Positions 26,850 to 34,186 of a stretch of DNA of 40,425 bases are shown in pieces; the stretch's first letter is position 1, and each line of letters begins with the position of its first letter. The notes under the pieces were generated by a model. That model was not told where the DNA came from, searched no databases, and saw only the letters and a program-made list of their open reading frames with translations. Location: NCBI GenBank assembly GCA_017556045.1, contig JAFZFF010000028.1, forward strand, positions 1-40,425, read 5' to 3'. The translations under genes were made by a program, and so were the position numbers. The DNA is from Bacteroidaceae bacterium. Lineage in GTDB: Bacteria; Bacteroidota; Bacteroidia; Bacteroidales; Bacteroidaceae.

Positions 26850-27467
26850 ATGGGAATTTTTAGTAACTTGTTTCGTAAGAAAACAACAGATGAAGAGAGC
26901 AAAGTGGGTGGAATCGAAGATTTCATGACCCTCATCCGCGTATACTATCAGGCTGTGATGGCTGGCAACTTGGGTATCAGCAATATCAATATGCTGCCCG
27001 ACCTGGCCATGTTTAAGCGTACGCTCAAGGTGGCAACACAAAACAACAAGTTGGGTGTGGCTGAGAAATCGCGTTGCAAGAAGATGCTCATGCAGATTTA
27101 CCAGCTCGATGAGGCGTTCTTCAAGGAGATTGATGCCTCCATCAAGAAGAATTGTCGTAATGTGAATATGGTGAATGGATATTTCTTCCAGTTCCAACGA
27201 TTCAACGAGAGCTTGATGATGGCGGTGAGCAGTGAGATGAAGTATACCATGCGTATCCCCTTCAAGAAGATGCTGCATTCGCAGACCGAAGCTGCCATCA
27301 ATAATATCCTGACCAAGAACGACTGGAAGGATGCCTCGATGTTTAAAGCCGTGAATGAGGTGCGCCAACTGCAGCATGCGCTTGGATACTCTGGACAATG
27401 GATGACCGAATTTGTGTTTAATGTCATCCGTTTGGCCAAGAAAGAATCCAAAAAGAAGAGCGAATAA
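26850..27467 (+). CDS. Conserved-looking helical protein, function unknown
   Basis: A 205-residue protein I cannot assign to a family. It begins MGIFSNLFRKK, a short amphipathic, basic N-terminus that could lie on the membrane, and ends in a basic KKESKKKSE tail. The middle is predicted all-helical, with many Asn, Met and Phe (NGYFFQFQRFNESLMMAVSS near residue 110; NNILTKNDWKDASMFKAVNE near 150). There is no signal peptide or membrane span. It has its own strong promoter, and next on the same strand come a coiled-coil gene, zapA and rny. The codon pattern matches the neighbours, so there is no sign of transfer. A role near the membrane or division site is only a guess from context. Confidence 0.8.
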   Translation: MGIFSNLFRKKTTDEESKVGGIEDFMTLIRVYYQAVMAGNLGISNINMLPDLAMFKRTLKVATQNNKLGVAEKSRCKKMLMQIYQLDEAFFKEIDASIKKNCRNVNMVNGYFFQFQRFNESLMMAVSSEMKYTMRIPFKKMLHSQTEAAINNILTKNDWKDASMFKAVNEVRQLQHALGYSGQWMTEFVFNVIRLAKKESKKKSE

Positions 27468-27509
27468 GGCTTTTTGAATGTCTGTATGGCACTTTTTTTG
27501 ATAAAGAGT

Positions 27510-27539
27510 TTTGACTTTGTCGAAAAAAGACTACATTTG
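27510..27539 (+). promoter_or_regulatory. Promoter of the coiled-coil/zapA unit
   Basis: TTTG (27510-27513), 18 nt, TACATTTG (27532-27539, exact). Start is predicted near 27546, which favours the ATG at 27558 over the TTG at 27549. Confidence 0.7.
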
Positions 27540-27557
27540 TAACGAAGTTTGGCTAAG

Positions 27558-27875
27558 ATGACAGAGAAGGATCGGGCAATAATCGCAAACTTTGAGTCGA
27601 AACTGGGCCGCTTGATGGATGTCTACACACAGCTTGCCGCAGAAAATGCAGTTCTGCGAGAGCGGATGGGGCAACAGGCGGAAGAGTTAGAGCGGTTGCG
27701 TAAACAATACGACGAGCTCTCAATATCTTATTCAGACCTCAAGCTGGCCAAGATAATCAGCGTGAACGATACCGAGTTGGGCGACACGCAACGAAGATTG
27801 TCGAAGTTAGTGCGTGAAGTGGATAAGTGCATAGCACTACTCAATGCCTCGGAGCAAAAAGATGATGTGCTATGA
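27558..27875 (+). CDS. Small coiled-coil protein upstream of ZapA
   Basis: A 105-residue protein starting MTEKDRAIIANFESKLGRLM. Residues 10-60 form a heptad-rich coiled coil (LAAENAVLRERMGQQAEELE, then RLRKQYDELSISYSDLKLA). A second helical part carries RRLSKLVREVDKCIALL near the end. It has no membrane segment. In Bacteroidales a gene of this kind regularly precedes zapA; by shape and position it could act like ZapB, the coiled-coil partner of ZapA, but sequence identity to ZapB is not evident. Its stop overlaps the zapA start (ATGA at 27872), so the two proteins are translationally coupled and likely made in fixed ratio. Confidence 0.82.
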   Translation: MTEKDRAIIANFESKLGRLMDVYTQLAAENAVLRERMGQQAEELERLRKQYDELSISYSDLKLAKIISVNDTELGDTQRRLSKLVREVDKCIALLNASEQKDDVL

Positions 27876-28180
27876 TACCGACCGACCGACTGAGAATTAA
27901 GGTGACTATTGCCGAACATACCTTCTTCTTGCGCATTGACCCTGCAGAAGAGGAGGCTATACGTAAGGCGGTAAAGCACATTGACGATAAGTTGAACGTA
28001 TATCGTGAGCACTTCCCCGGGCAAACTAGTGCGAAATACCTCGCCATGGTAGCTTTGCATATAGGGGTGCTGTTCCAACAGGAGAAGATGCGCACAGATA
28101 CCCGTCCGTTCTTGGAGAAATTTGACGAGTTGAGTCAACGGCTTGATGAATTTCTTGCAGACAACGAGGTGAGCGTTTGA
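27872..28180 (+). CDS. zapA: Cell division protein ZapA
   Basis: A 102-residue FtsZ-ring-associated protein. The N-terminal domain RLRIKVTIAEHTFFLRIDPAEEEAIRKAV-type sequence (about 6-34) is the ZapA globular fold. It is followed by HIDDKLNVYREHFPG and the conserved SAKYLAMVALHIGVLFQQEK helix region (about 51-70), then a C-terminal coiled coil (FLEKFDELSQRLDEFL) that mediates tetramer formation. ZapA bundles FtsZ filaments at midcell. It overlaps the upstream coiled-coil gene by 4 bp (ATGA). A hairpin element and rny follow. The ZapA call rests on the domain pattern and size. Confidence 0.9.
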   Translation: MIPTDRLRIKVTIAEHTFFLRIDPAEEEAIRKAVKHIDDKLNVYREHFPGQTSAKYLAMVALHIGVLFQQEKMRTDTRPFLEKFDELSQRLDEFLADNEVSV

Positions 28181-28208
28181 CCTATATAATATAATAAGGT
28201 ATAACCAC

Positions 28209-28268
28209 GCACTACTGAAACGCCAAGGTACAATCTGTATTTTGCGTTATGCGGTAGTGCATTTTTAT
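28209..28268 (+). ncRNA. Structured RNA element between zapA and rny (leader or attenuator)
   Basis: A two-part stem: GCACTAC (28209-28215) with GTAGTGC (28254-28260) and, inside, AACGC (28219-28223) with GCGTT (28244-28248), separated by an asymmetric internal loop (TGA / ATGCG) and capped by a 20-nt loop. ATTTTTATTA follows directly. It could terminate zapA transcription or form a leader for rny. I know no Rfam family that I can match to it. Confidence 0.55.
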
Positions 28269-28288
28269 TAATAAAAAACTAAGCAACA

Positions 28289-29836
28289 ATGACCATGACA
28301 ACGTTAATACCGGTAATTGTCGGTGTAGCAGGCCTCATCATAGGCGCTGCGCTCAGTTACTTCATTGCATTCGCTGGAGCGAAGTCTAAGGCAAAACAGA
28401 TGTTGGCCGAAGCCGAGGCTCAAGGTGAGGTGATGAAGAAAAACAAACTCCTCGAAGTGAAGGAGAAGTTCCTCAACAAAAAGGCCGAACTCGAAAAAGA
28501 GGTGGCAGCACGCAGCCAGAAGCTCCAACAGGCCGAGAGTCGTATCAAGCAACGTGAGCTTCAGCTCAATCAGCAGCAGAGTGAGAATCAGCGTAAACGC
28601 AATGAGATCGATGCTATCAAGGCAAACCTTGACAATCAGATGCAGATCGTAGGTGAGAAGCAAGCTGAACTGGATGCCCTGCAAGCACAACAGCGTGAGA
28701 AGCTCGAAGCAATCAGTGGCTTGTCGGCAGATGCTGCGAGAGAGCAATTGGTGGAATCTCTTAAAGAAGAGGCCAAGACTCAAGCCGCATCGTACATTAA
28801 TGACATCATCGATGACGCAAAGATGACTGCTAGTAAGGAGGCGAAGCGCATCGTGATTCAGTCTATCCAGCGCGTAGCAACGGAGACGGCGATAGAAAAC
28901 TCTGTGACGGTGTTCCATATTGATTCGGATGAGATGAAGGGCCGCATCATCGGTCGTGAGGGACGTAATATCCGTGCGCTTGAGGCTGCAACGGGTGTTG
29001 AGGTCGTAGTGGATGATACACCCGAAGCAATTGTTATCTCTGCATTTGATCCCGTGCGCCGCGAAATCGCTCGCTTGGCTTTGCATCAATTGGTGGCTGA
29101 TGGACGCATCCATCCCGCACGTATCGAAGAGGTCGTGGCCAAAGTGAAGAAGCAGGTGGAAGAGGAAATTATCGAAACAGGTAAACGTACGACCATTGAC
29201 CTTGGTATTCATGGATTGCATCCCGAGCTCATTCGTATTGTAGGTAAGATGAAATACCGCTCTTCGTATGGACAGAATCTTTTGCAACATGCTCGTGAGA
29301 CTGCTAATTTGTGTGCGGTGATGGCTGCAGAGTTGGGCCTCAATCCGAAGAAAGCAAAGCGAGCAGGTCTTTTGCACGATATAGGTAAAGTGCCCGATGA
29401 GGAGAACGAGTTGCCCCATGCTCTCTATGGTATGAAACTTGCTGAGAAGTATAAGGAAAAGCCAGATATTTGTAATGCAATTGGTGCTCACCATGATGAG
29501 GTGGAGATGGAGACCTTGCTTGCTCCCATCGTTCAGGTGTGTGACGCCATCTCTGGCGCTCGTCCTGGTGCACGCCGCGAAATCGTTGAGGCTTACATGA
29601 AGCGTCTGAATGACCTCGAGCAGTTGGCGATGTCATATCCTGGTGTGGTGAAGACCTATGCAATCCAGGCTGGCCGCGAACTCCGCGTAATCGTTGGTGC
29701 TGACAAGATTGACGATAAGACTACCGAAACGCTCTCGGCTGATATTGCCAAGAAGATTCAGGATGAGATGACATATCCTGGTCAAGTCAAGATTACAGTA
29801 ATCCGTGAGACTCGCGCTGTGAGCTATGCTCGTTAA
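28289..29836 (+). CDS. rny: Ribonuclease Y
   Basis: A 515-residue membrane-anchored endoribonuclease that starts mRNA decay. One N-terminal helix (about 5-27, [20 protein letters not shown]) is followed by a long charged coiled coil (about 35-190), a KH RNA-binding domain (about 205-270, [20 protein letters not shown]) and an HD phosphohydrolase domain (about 330-425) with [11 protein letters not shown] near residue 362 and [12 protein letters not shown] near 399. Length and layout are normal. Either ATG 28289 or ATG 28295 could be the start. A hairpin element sits in its 108-bp leader gap. It ends in a shared terminator facing nadK. Confidence 0.96.
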   Translation: MTMTTLIPVIVGVAGLIIGAALSYFIAFAGAKSKAKQMLAEAEAQGEVMKKNKLLEVKEKFLNKKAELEKEVAARSQKLQQAESRIKQRELQLNQQQSENQRKRNEIDAIKANLDNQMQIVGEKQAELDALQAQQREKLEAISGLSADAAREQLVESLKEEAKTQAASYINDIIDDAKMTASKEAKRIVIQSIQRVATETAIENSVTVFHIDSDEMKGRIIGREGRNIRALEAATGVEVVVDDTPEAIVISAFDPVRREIARLALHQLVADGRIHPARIEEVVAKVKKQVEEEIIETGKRTTIDLGIHGLHPELIRIVGKMKYRSSYGQNLLQHARETANLCAVMAAELGLNPKKAKRAGLLHDIGKVPDEENELPHALYGMKLAEKYKEKPDICNAIGAHHDEVEMETLLAPIVQVCDAISGARPGARREIVEAYMKRLNDLEQLAMSYPGVVKTYAIQAGRELRVIVGADKIDDKTTETLSADIAKKIQDEMTYPGQVKITVIRETRAVSYAR

Positions 29837-29847
29837 GGAAGTGCGTT

Positions 29848-29890
29848 ACAATAAGGAAGGGCAGCCGACTCGGCTGCCCTTCCTTATTGT
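29848..29890 (+). terminator. Bidirectional terminator between rny and nadK
   Basis: A perfect 20-bp stem, 29848-29867 with 29871-29890 and a 3-nt ACT loop, made of GC-rich core GGGCAGCCG flanked by AT arms. It separates the convergent rny and nadK genes and is symmetric enough to stop both. Confidence 0.9.
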
Positions 29891-29910
29891 GTATCTGTCC
29901 TCAAGCGGTT

Positions 29911-30783
29911 TTAGGTTCTCGGGTCAGAGCCCCACATCATCTTTTTCTGGAGGGTGTGAAAGAAGGTGTTCCCTTCCTGCTTTACCACACGTATCTTATG
30001 TGCGGCCTTGCGTAAAGTGAGCGTGGTGTGCTCTGGGTAGCTTTGGCTGATTCCATCTATTGCCACGAGGAAGCTTCCGCTGCGACTCTCGATGCGGAGA
30101 CTGATGGTTTTGTCATCAGCAATGACTATGGGCCGTACACCGAGGCTATGAGGAGCCACGGCGGTGAGGACGAAGACGTCAGATTGGGGGTATATGATAG
30201 GGCCTCCAGCGCTGAGAGAATAGGCTGTAGATCCCGTTGGGGTCGCGATGATAAGCCCGTCTCCCATATACGTGGCAAGGTGCTCATCCTCCACGTTGGT
30301 GTGTACGGCTATCATTGATGAGCTGTCATGCTTTGATATGGTTACTTCGTTGAGGGCATGGAGGGGGTGCTCGATGTCATCTCCCACAATGAGCTCTAGT
30401 AAGCTGCGCTCTCGCACGGTGTAGTGTCCTGCGTGGAGTTGGGCGAAAAAATGCTCCATCTCATCCGCTGACACGTCGGCAAGGAATCCTAAGCGACCAG
30501 TGTTGATGCCTACAATAGGTATGCCTGTGTCCCCGATTATGCGAGCGGCTTTTAGGAATGTGCCGTCTCCGCCGAGGCTGATGGCCATGTCGATGTTGAG
30601 ATCGCAGAGTCTGGTGATGATGCCGGCGGGGGTAAAGGCAAGACCCTGCTCTTCGCAGAGGAAGCGGTAGAAGTCGCGGTCGATATATATGTCATCGCCA
30701 TGGTTTGAAAGGATGGTGATGAGCTGTTTGGCGTGTGCTGACTTGCCAGTCTCATGGGTGTTTCCAAAAAGGGCGAAGCGCAT
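29911..30783 (-). CDS. nadK: NAD kinase
   Basis: Phosphorylates NAD+ to NADP+ with ATP. The 290-residue protein carries AISLGGDGTFLKAARIIG (GGDG near residues 71-74), GINTGRLGFLADV near 92-104, the NEVTISKHDSSSMIAV region near 142 and DGLIIATPTGSTAYSLSAGG-type sequence near 172-190, all NadK signatures. The ATG at 30783 is preceded by an AT-rich 137-bp gap shared with pdxJ. A possible minus-strand TATCTTTG box lies at 30895-30902 without a good -33 partner, so its promoter is uncertain. Confidence 0.95.
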   Translation of the reverse strand: MRFALFGNTHETGKSAHAKQLITILSNHGDDIYIDRDFYRFLCEEQGLAFTPAGIITRLCDLNIDMAISLGGDGTFLKAARIIGDTGIPIVGINTGRLGFLADVSADEMEHFFAQLHAGHYTVRERSLLELIVGDDIEHPLHALNEVTISKHDSSSMIAVHTNVEDEHLATYMGDGLIIATPTGSTAYSLSAGGPIIYPQSDVFVLTAVAPHSLGVRPIVIADDKTISLRIESRSGSFLVAIDGISQSYPEHTTLTLRKAAHKIRVVKQEGNTFFHTLQKKMMWGSDPRT

Positions 30784-30843
30784 GTTTTTAGTTCTGTTGT
30801 TTAATTATGAATTATATATAAGCAAATTGTCAATTAAAAGTGT

Positions 30844-30851
30844 TACCTTTG
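30844..30851 (+). promoter_or_regulatory. Probable -7 box for pdxJ-exbB-exbD-tonB
   Basis: TACCTTTG fits the TAnnTTTG box exactly, but no clear TTTG lies 19-21 nt upstream. Predicted start near 30858 would give a 63-nt leader to the pdxJ ATG. Confidence 0.5.
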
Positions 30852-30920
30852 TGGCGAATTTGCGTAGTTGCGCAATGTGGTGCATTATTTTCCGCAAAGA
30901 TAATACTTTTTTTGTATTGT

Positions 30921-31643
30921 ATGACGAAACTGAGTGTAAATATCAATAAGGTGGCTACGGTGCGTAATGCTCGTGGTGGTAATAACCCTGATGTGTGTCG
31001 CTTTGCTCTCGACTGCGAGGCTATGGGAGCTGAAGGAATCACAGTGCATCCTCGTCCCGACGAACGTCACATTCGCCGTTCCGATGTCTTCGCTTTGCGC
31101 CCTCTGTTGCGCACGGAGTTTAATATCGAGGGATATCCCAGCAAGGAATTTATTGAGTTGGTGTTGCAGGTCAAACCAGCCCAAGTGACCCTTGTCCCCG
31201 ATGCCCCCGACCAGATTACTTCAAATCACGGATGGGATACCGTAGCTCATGAGGAGTTCCTTTCCGAGGTGGTAGCCATGTTTAAAGATGCCGGCATACG
31301 CACTTCTGTGTTTGTGGATCCGGATATAACCATGGTGGAGTATGCTGCTAAGGTTGGGGCTGATCGCGTGGAACTCTACACAGAGCCTTATGCTGCGGGT
31401 TATGCGAAAGACCGTGAGGCGGCTGTAGCTCCCTATATCACCGCCGCCAAGGCTGCCAAGAAAAATGGGCTTGGGCTCAATGCAGGGCATGACCTTAGTT
31501 TAGAGAATTTATCATACTTTGCAGAACAAGTGCCTCATCTCGATGAGGTCTCCATTGGACATGCGCTTATCTGTGATGCTTTGTATCTTGGCATTGAGGA
31601 AACGATACGTAGATACAAGGAATGCTTGAGAAGTGGGAAATAG
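30921..31643 (+). CDS. pdxJ: Pyridoxine 5'-phosphate synthase
   Basis: Joins 1-deoxy-xylulose 5-phosphate and 3-amino-2-oxopropyl phosphate to form pyridoxine 5'-phosphate. The 240-residue TIM barrel begins [20 protein letters not shown]. Other signatures are [21 protein letters not shown] near residue 37, [18 protein letters not shown] near 90, SVFVDPD near 127, [10 protein letters not shown] near 147 and [15 protein letters not shown] near 183. The frame is open back to 30840, but [10 protein letters not shown] at 30921 is the family's usual start and gives normal length. It is followed 32 bp later by exbB; this pdxJ-exbB-exbD-tonB order is common in Bacteroides. Confidence 0.96.
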   Translation: MTKLSVNINKVATVRNARGGNNPDVCRFALDCEAMGAEGITVHPRPDERHIRRSDVFALRPLLRTEFNIEGYPSKEFIELVLQVKPAQVTLVPDAPDQITSNHGWDTVAHEEFLSEVVAMFKDAGIRTSVFVDPDITMVEYAAKVGADRVELYTEPYAAGYAKDREAAVAPYITAAKAAKKNGLGLNAGHDLSLENLSYFAEQVPHLDEVSIGHALICDALYLGIEETIRRYKECLRSGK

Positions 31644-31675
31644 TGAAACGGAATACTAATTAAATGAAATAAACA

Positions 31676-32371
31676 ATGTTATTTTTACAAACACAAATGC
31701 AACAGGCCGTGAATGAAGTGGCCGAGAATCCCGTTCTTACCGAGGTGGTGGAGACGGCTACAGAGATGAATCTATGGGATATGGCTACTAAGGGCGGATG
31801 GATTATGGTCGTGCTTGCCCTCCTCTCTGTCCTGTGTGTTTACATCTTTGTAGAGCGTATTGTGGTGATACGCAAGGCCTCTAAGGTGGACCCTGTGTTT
31901 ATGGATCGCATACACGACTATGTGAAGACCGATGAGTTAAAGTCTGCCATTAATTACTGCCGCATAACCAATACCCCTGCAGCCAACATGATCGAGAAGG
32001 GTATTGAGCGCATTGATCGTCCTGCTTCTGAGGTGCAGGCGGCGTTGGAGAATGCAGGCAACCTCGAGGTCGCTAAGCTAGAGAAAGGACTCTCGGTGAT
32101 GGCTACCATCTCTTCGGGTGCTCCTATGATTGGCTTCTTGGGTACCGTACTTGGTATGGTGAAGGCTTTCTGGGAGATGGCCAATGCTGGTAATAACATT
32201 GACATTACATTGCTCTCGAGTGGCATATATGAAGCCATGATAACCACCGTTGGTGGTCTTGTGGTTGGTATCGTGGCTATGTTTGCTTACAACTACTTGG
32301 TGTCGCGCGTAAATGATGTGGCCAATGTGCTTGAGGCTCAGACCCTCTCATTTATGGATTTGAAGAATTAG
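31676..32371 (+). CDS. exbB: ExbB/TolQ/MotA-family proton channel protein
   Basis: A 231-residue inner-membrane protein that, with ExbD, uses the proton gradient to energise TonB. It has three membrane segments: about 39-62 (WIMVVLALLSVLCVYIFVERI), about 142-168 (ATISSGAPMIGFLGTVLGMV, the conserved MotA/TolQ/ExbB pore region) and about 186-214 (YEAMITTVGGLVVGIVAMFA). Length and layout match Bacteroidetes ExbB proteins. It is between pdxJ (32 bp) and exbD (47 bp) on the same strand. Confidence 0.93.
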   Translation: MLFLQTQMQQAVNEVAENPVLTEVVETATEMNLWDMATKGGWIMVVLALLSVLCVYIFVERIVVIRKASKVDPVFMDRIHDYVKTDELKSAINYCRITNTPAANMIEKGIERIDRPASEVQAALENAGNLEVAKLEKGLSVMATISSGAPMIGFLGTVLGMVKAFWEMANAGNNIDITLLSSGIYEAMITTVGGLVVGIVAMFAYNYLVSRVNDVANVLEAQTLSFMDLKN

Positions 32372-32418
32372 TCCGCTAATTCTCTGTCCCAATTCTCAAC
32401 TATCAAATTTGTTTTCCC

Positions 32419-32838
32419 GTGAGTCTAAAACGAAGAAACAAGATATCGCCTACTTTCAGCATGTCGTCAATGACGGACCTCGTGTTCCTATTGCTGATAT
32501 TCTTCATGATTACCTCCACGATGGTGACACCTAATGCTATCAAGGTGCTTTTGCCGCAGGGTAAGCAGCAGACGTCTGCCAAGCCCCTAACGCGTGTAAT
32601 CATTGATAAGGACCTTAACTACTACACAGCCTTTGGCAACGAAGACGAGATGCCTATACTTCCCGAAGAACTGGCCACTTTCCTTCAAGATTGTGCTGCC
32701 AAAGAGCCGGAGATGTATGTGGCTCTCTATGCTGATGAGCGTGTGCCCTACCGAGAAATTGTGAATGTGTTGAATATAGCCAACGAGAACCAGTTCAAGA
32801 TGGTGCTGGCTACTCGTCGGCCCGATAAAAAGAGATAA
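32419..32838 (+). CDS. exbD: ExbD/TolR-family biopolymer transport protein
   Basis: A 139-residue partner of ExbB. The single membrane helix (about 18-36) starts MTDLVFLLLIFFMITSTM with Asp20, the proton-carrying residue of this family, followed by a periplasmic domain (about 45-135) ending in VLNIANENQFKMVLATRRP. The start is GTG at 32419; the next Met (residue 15) would remove the positively charged N-terminus SLKRRNK, so GTG is favoured. tonB follows after 2 bp. Confidence 0.93.
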   Translation: MSLKRRNKISPTFSMSSMTDLVFLLLIFFMITSTMVTPNAIKVLLPQGKQQTSAKPLTRVIIDKDLNYYTAFGNEDEMPILPEELATFLQDCAAKEPEMYVALYADERVPYREIVNVLNIANENQFKMVLATRRPDKKR

Positions 32839-32840
32839 CG

Positions 32841-33617
32841 TTGAAACCGACTAAGGACCAAATAACAGGTGCTTTAGCTACCCTTGTGGTGCATGCTCTT
32901 GTGGTAGTGTTGCTTGTGGCGTGCCGACTCCATCGACCTGTCATTGAGGAGGAGAGCGGTATTCCCGTTGAAATGGGCAATACTGACCTTGCGCAAGGAC
33001 ATACTGAGTCGTATCAGTTTACCGAGGTGTCGTCAGTGAAGAGCGATGTCCCCAATATTGAGAACGCTCCGCAGACGCAACCCGAGCCGCAGGTCGATGA
33101 ACCCCTTGTCACTCAACCTGATGAGCCTACCATAGATATGCCTACTGCCGAGGAGATAGAGGCTCAGAAGCGTGCCGAAGCCGCCCGTCAAGCTGCCGAA
33201 CGTGCAGCCCAACAGATGGCAAGTGCCTTCGGAAAGGGCTTTGAAATGGGTAGTAAGGGCGAAGCGACTGAGCCTGCTCAGGAGGGTACTCAGGGAGTAG
33301 AGACGGGCGTTTCGGAAGCAGAGAAGACTGTGGGCATTGGAGTACAGGGAACGTTTGACCTTAACGGGCGAAGCCTTTCGGGTGACGGACTGCCCCGACC
33401 GGTCAATACCGTACAAGAGGAGGGTCGCGTCGTGGTGACCATAACCGTAAACCCCGACGGACAAGTTGTTGGTACAAGTATCAATCTCCGTACCAATACT
33501 TCGAATCCTGAACTGCGTAAGGCCGCCGAGGATGCAGCCAAGCGTGCGCGATTTAATAAAATTGATGCAGTGGATAATCAGACGGGTACCATCACCTATT
33601 ATTTCAAGTTGCGTTAA
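32841..33617 (+). CDS. tonB: TonB-family energy transducer
   Basis: A 258-residue protein that transmits ExbB/ExbD energy to outer-membrane receptors. The N-terminal membrane anchor is about residues 9-28 (GALATLVVHALVVVLLVACR). A periplasmic Pro/Glu/Gln linker (about 70-105) and an Ala-rich helix (EAQKRAEAARQAAERAAQQM, about 110-129) follow, then the C-terminal TonB domain (about 190-258, VVVTITVNPDGQVVGTSINL ... ITYYFKLR). The Ala-rich helix makes the linker look partly TolA-like. The start is TTG at 32841, 2 bp after exbD. It ends in the terminator at 33646. Confidence 0.9.
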   Translation: MKPTKDQITGALATLVVHALVVVLLVACRLHRPVIEEESGIPVEMGNTDLAQGHTESYQFTEVSSVKSDVPNIENAPQTQPEPQVDEPLVTQPDEPTIDMPTAEEIEAQKRAEAARQAAERAAQQMASAFGKGFEMGSKGEATEPAQEGTQGVETGVSEAEKTVGIGVQGTFDLNGRSLSGDGLPRPVNTVQEEGRVVVTITVNPDGQVVGTSINLRTNTSNPELRKAAEDAAKRARFNKIDAVDNQTGTITYYFKLR

Positions 33618-33645
33618 TGGGGGTATCGTGAAGAAACCGAATGCA

Positions 33646-33685
33646 AAAACAAGAAAAGGAGGCTACGGCCTCCTTTTCTTGTTTT
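33646..33685 (+). terminator. Bidirectional terminator between tonB and the phosphatase gene
   Basis: A perfect 18-bp stem, 33646-33663 with 33668-33685 and loop TACG. A-tract on the left and T-tract on the right let it work on both strands, serving tonB (+) and the converging minus-strand murC-ftsQ-phosphatase unit. Confidence 0.92.
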
Positions 33686-33696
33686 AGTCTCTAGTC

Positions 33697-34173
33697 TCAG
33701 TCTCTACTTTTAAGTTCTTTTAGCAGCCCCTCACATGCGTCCTCAAGGATGTCGATGACATTTTCGAATCCTTGTGCTCCGCCATAGTAAGGGTCGGGCA
33801 CATGGTCTGTCACGATACGGCTGCTGTATTCTGTCATGCGGTGTATCTTTTCCTCAGCCTCTATGCTTGGTGCTAGTTCGTGTAGGCGGCTGATGTTGCT
33901 ATCGTCCATTCCGATGATTAGATCAAACTCCTCGAAATCGCTCATCCTTACGGGGCGGGACAGGTGCGTGATATTGTAACCTCGACGAGTAGCGTGGGCT
34001 CTCATACGTGGATCTGCTTGTTCGCCTTGATGATAGCTGATTAGGCCTGCCGAATCAACTATGATGTCCTTGTCTAGTCCCTCGCGCTGCAGTAGGGTGC
34101 GCATTACCTCCTCAGCTGTGCATGAGCGACAAATGTTTCCGAGGCATACAAATAAGATTTTCGTTGTTCTCAT
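33697..34173 (-). CDS. Low-molecular-weight protein-tyrosine phosphatase
   Basis: A 158-residue phosphatase. The P-loop is VCLGNICRS with nucleophile Cys10 and Arg16 (CX5R), and the general-acid loop is DPYYGG with Asp127. After the P-loop most relatives read SPMAE; here it is SCTAE, with Cys18 in place of Pro, an uncommon change near the active site. In capsule systems such enzymes (Wzb) dephosphorylate Wzc-type kinases; a Wzc-like protein is encoded at 23138, but the link is inferred. The gene lies 13 bp after ftsQ and ends 12 bp from a bidirectional terminator. In most Bacteroidetes, ftsA would follow ftsQ here. Confidence 0.93.
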   Translation of the reverse strand: MRTTKILFVCLGNICRSCTAEEVMRTLLQREGLDKDIIVDSAGLISYHQGEQADPRMRAHATRRGYNITHLSRPVRMSDFEEFDLIIGMDDSNISRLHELAPSIEAEEKIHRMTEYSSRIVTDHVPDPYYGGAQGFENVIDILEDACEGLLKELKSRD

Positions 34174-34186
34174 AGGACTCTATCTG

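Noticed and set aside
28181-28288. 6S RNA downstream of zapA, as in gamma-proteobacteria
   Set aside because: The gap is only 108 bp, too short for the ~180-nt 6S RNA, and the fold is a single interrupted hairpin.
28304-29494. Long antisense reading frame (396 codons) inside rny; similar ones inside pgi (3316-4275), the receptor (7444-8442) and murG (37829-38797)
   Set aside because: All lie opposite well-conserved genes, show Leu/His/Arg-rich compositions typical of complementary-frame translation and have no promoter or family resemblance.
30840-30920. Upstream extension of pdxJ
   Set aside because: It covers the likely -7 box at 30844-30851 and is followed by the normal PdxJ start [10 protein letters not shown].
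33686-33706. AGTCTCT short tandem repeat near the phosphatase stop
   Set aside because: Only three imperfect units, partly coding, next to a terminator; too short to separate from chance.
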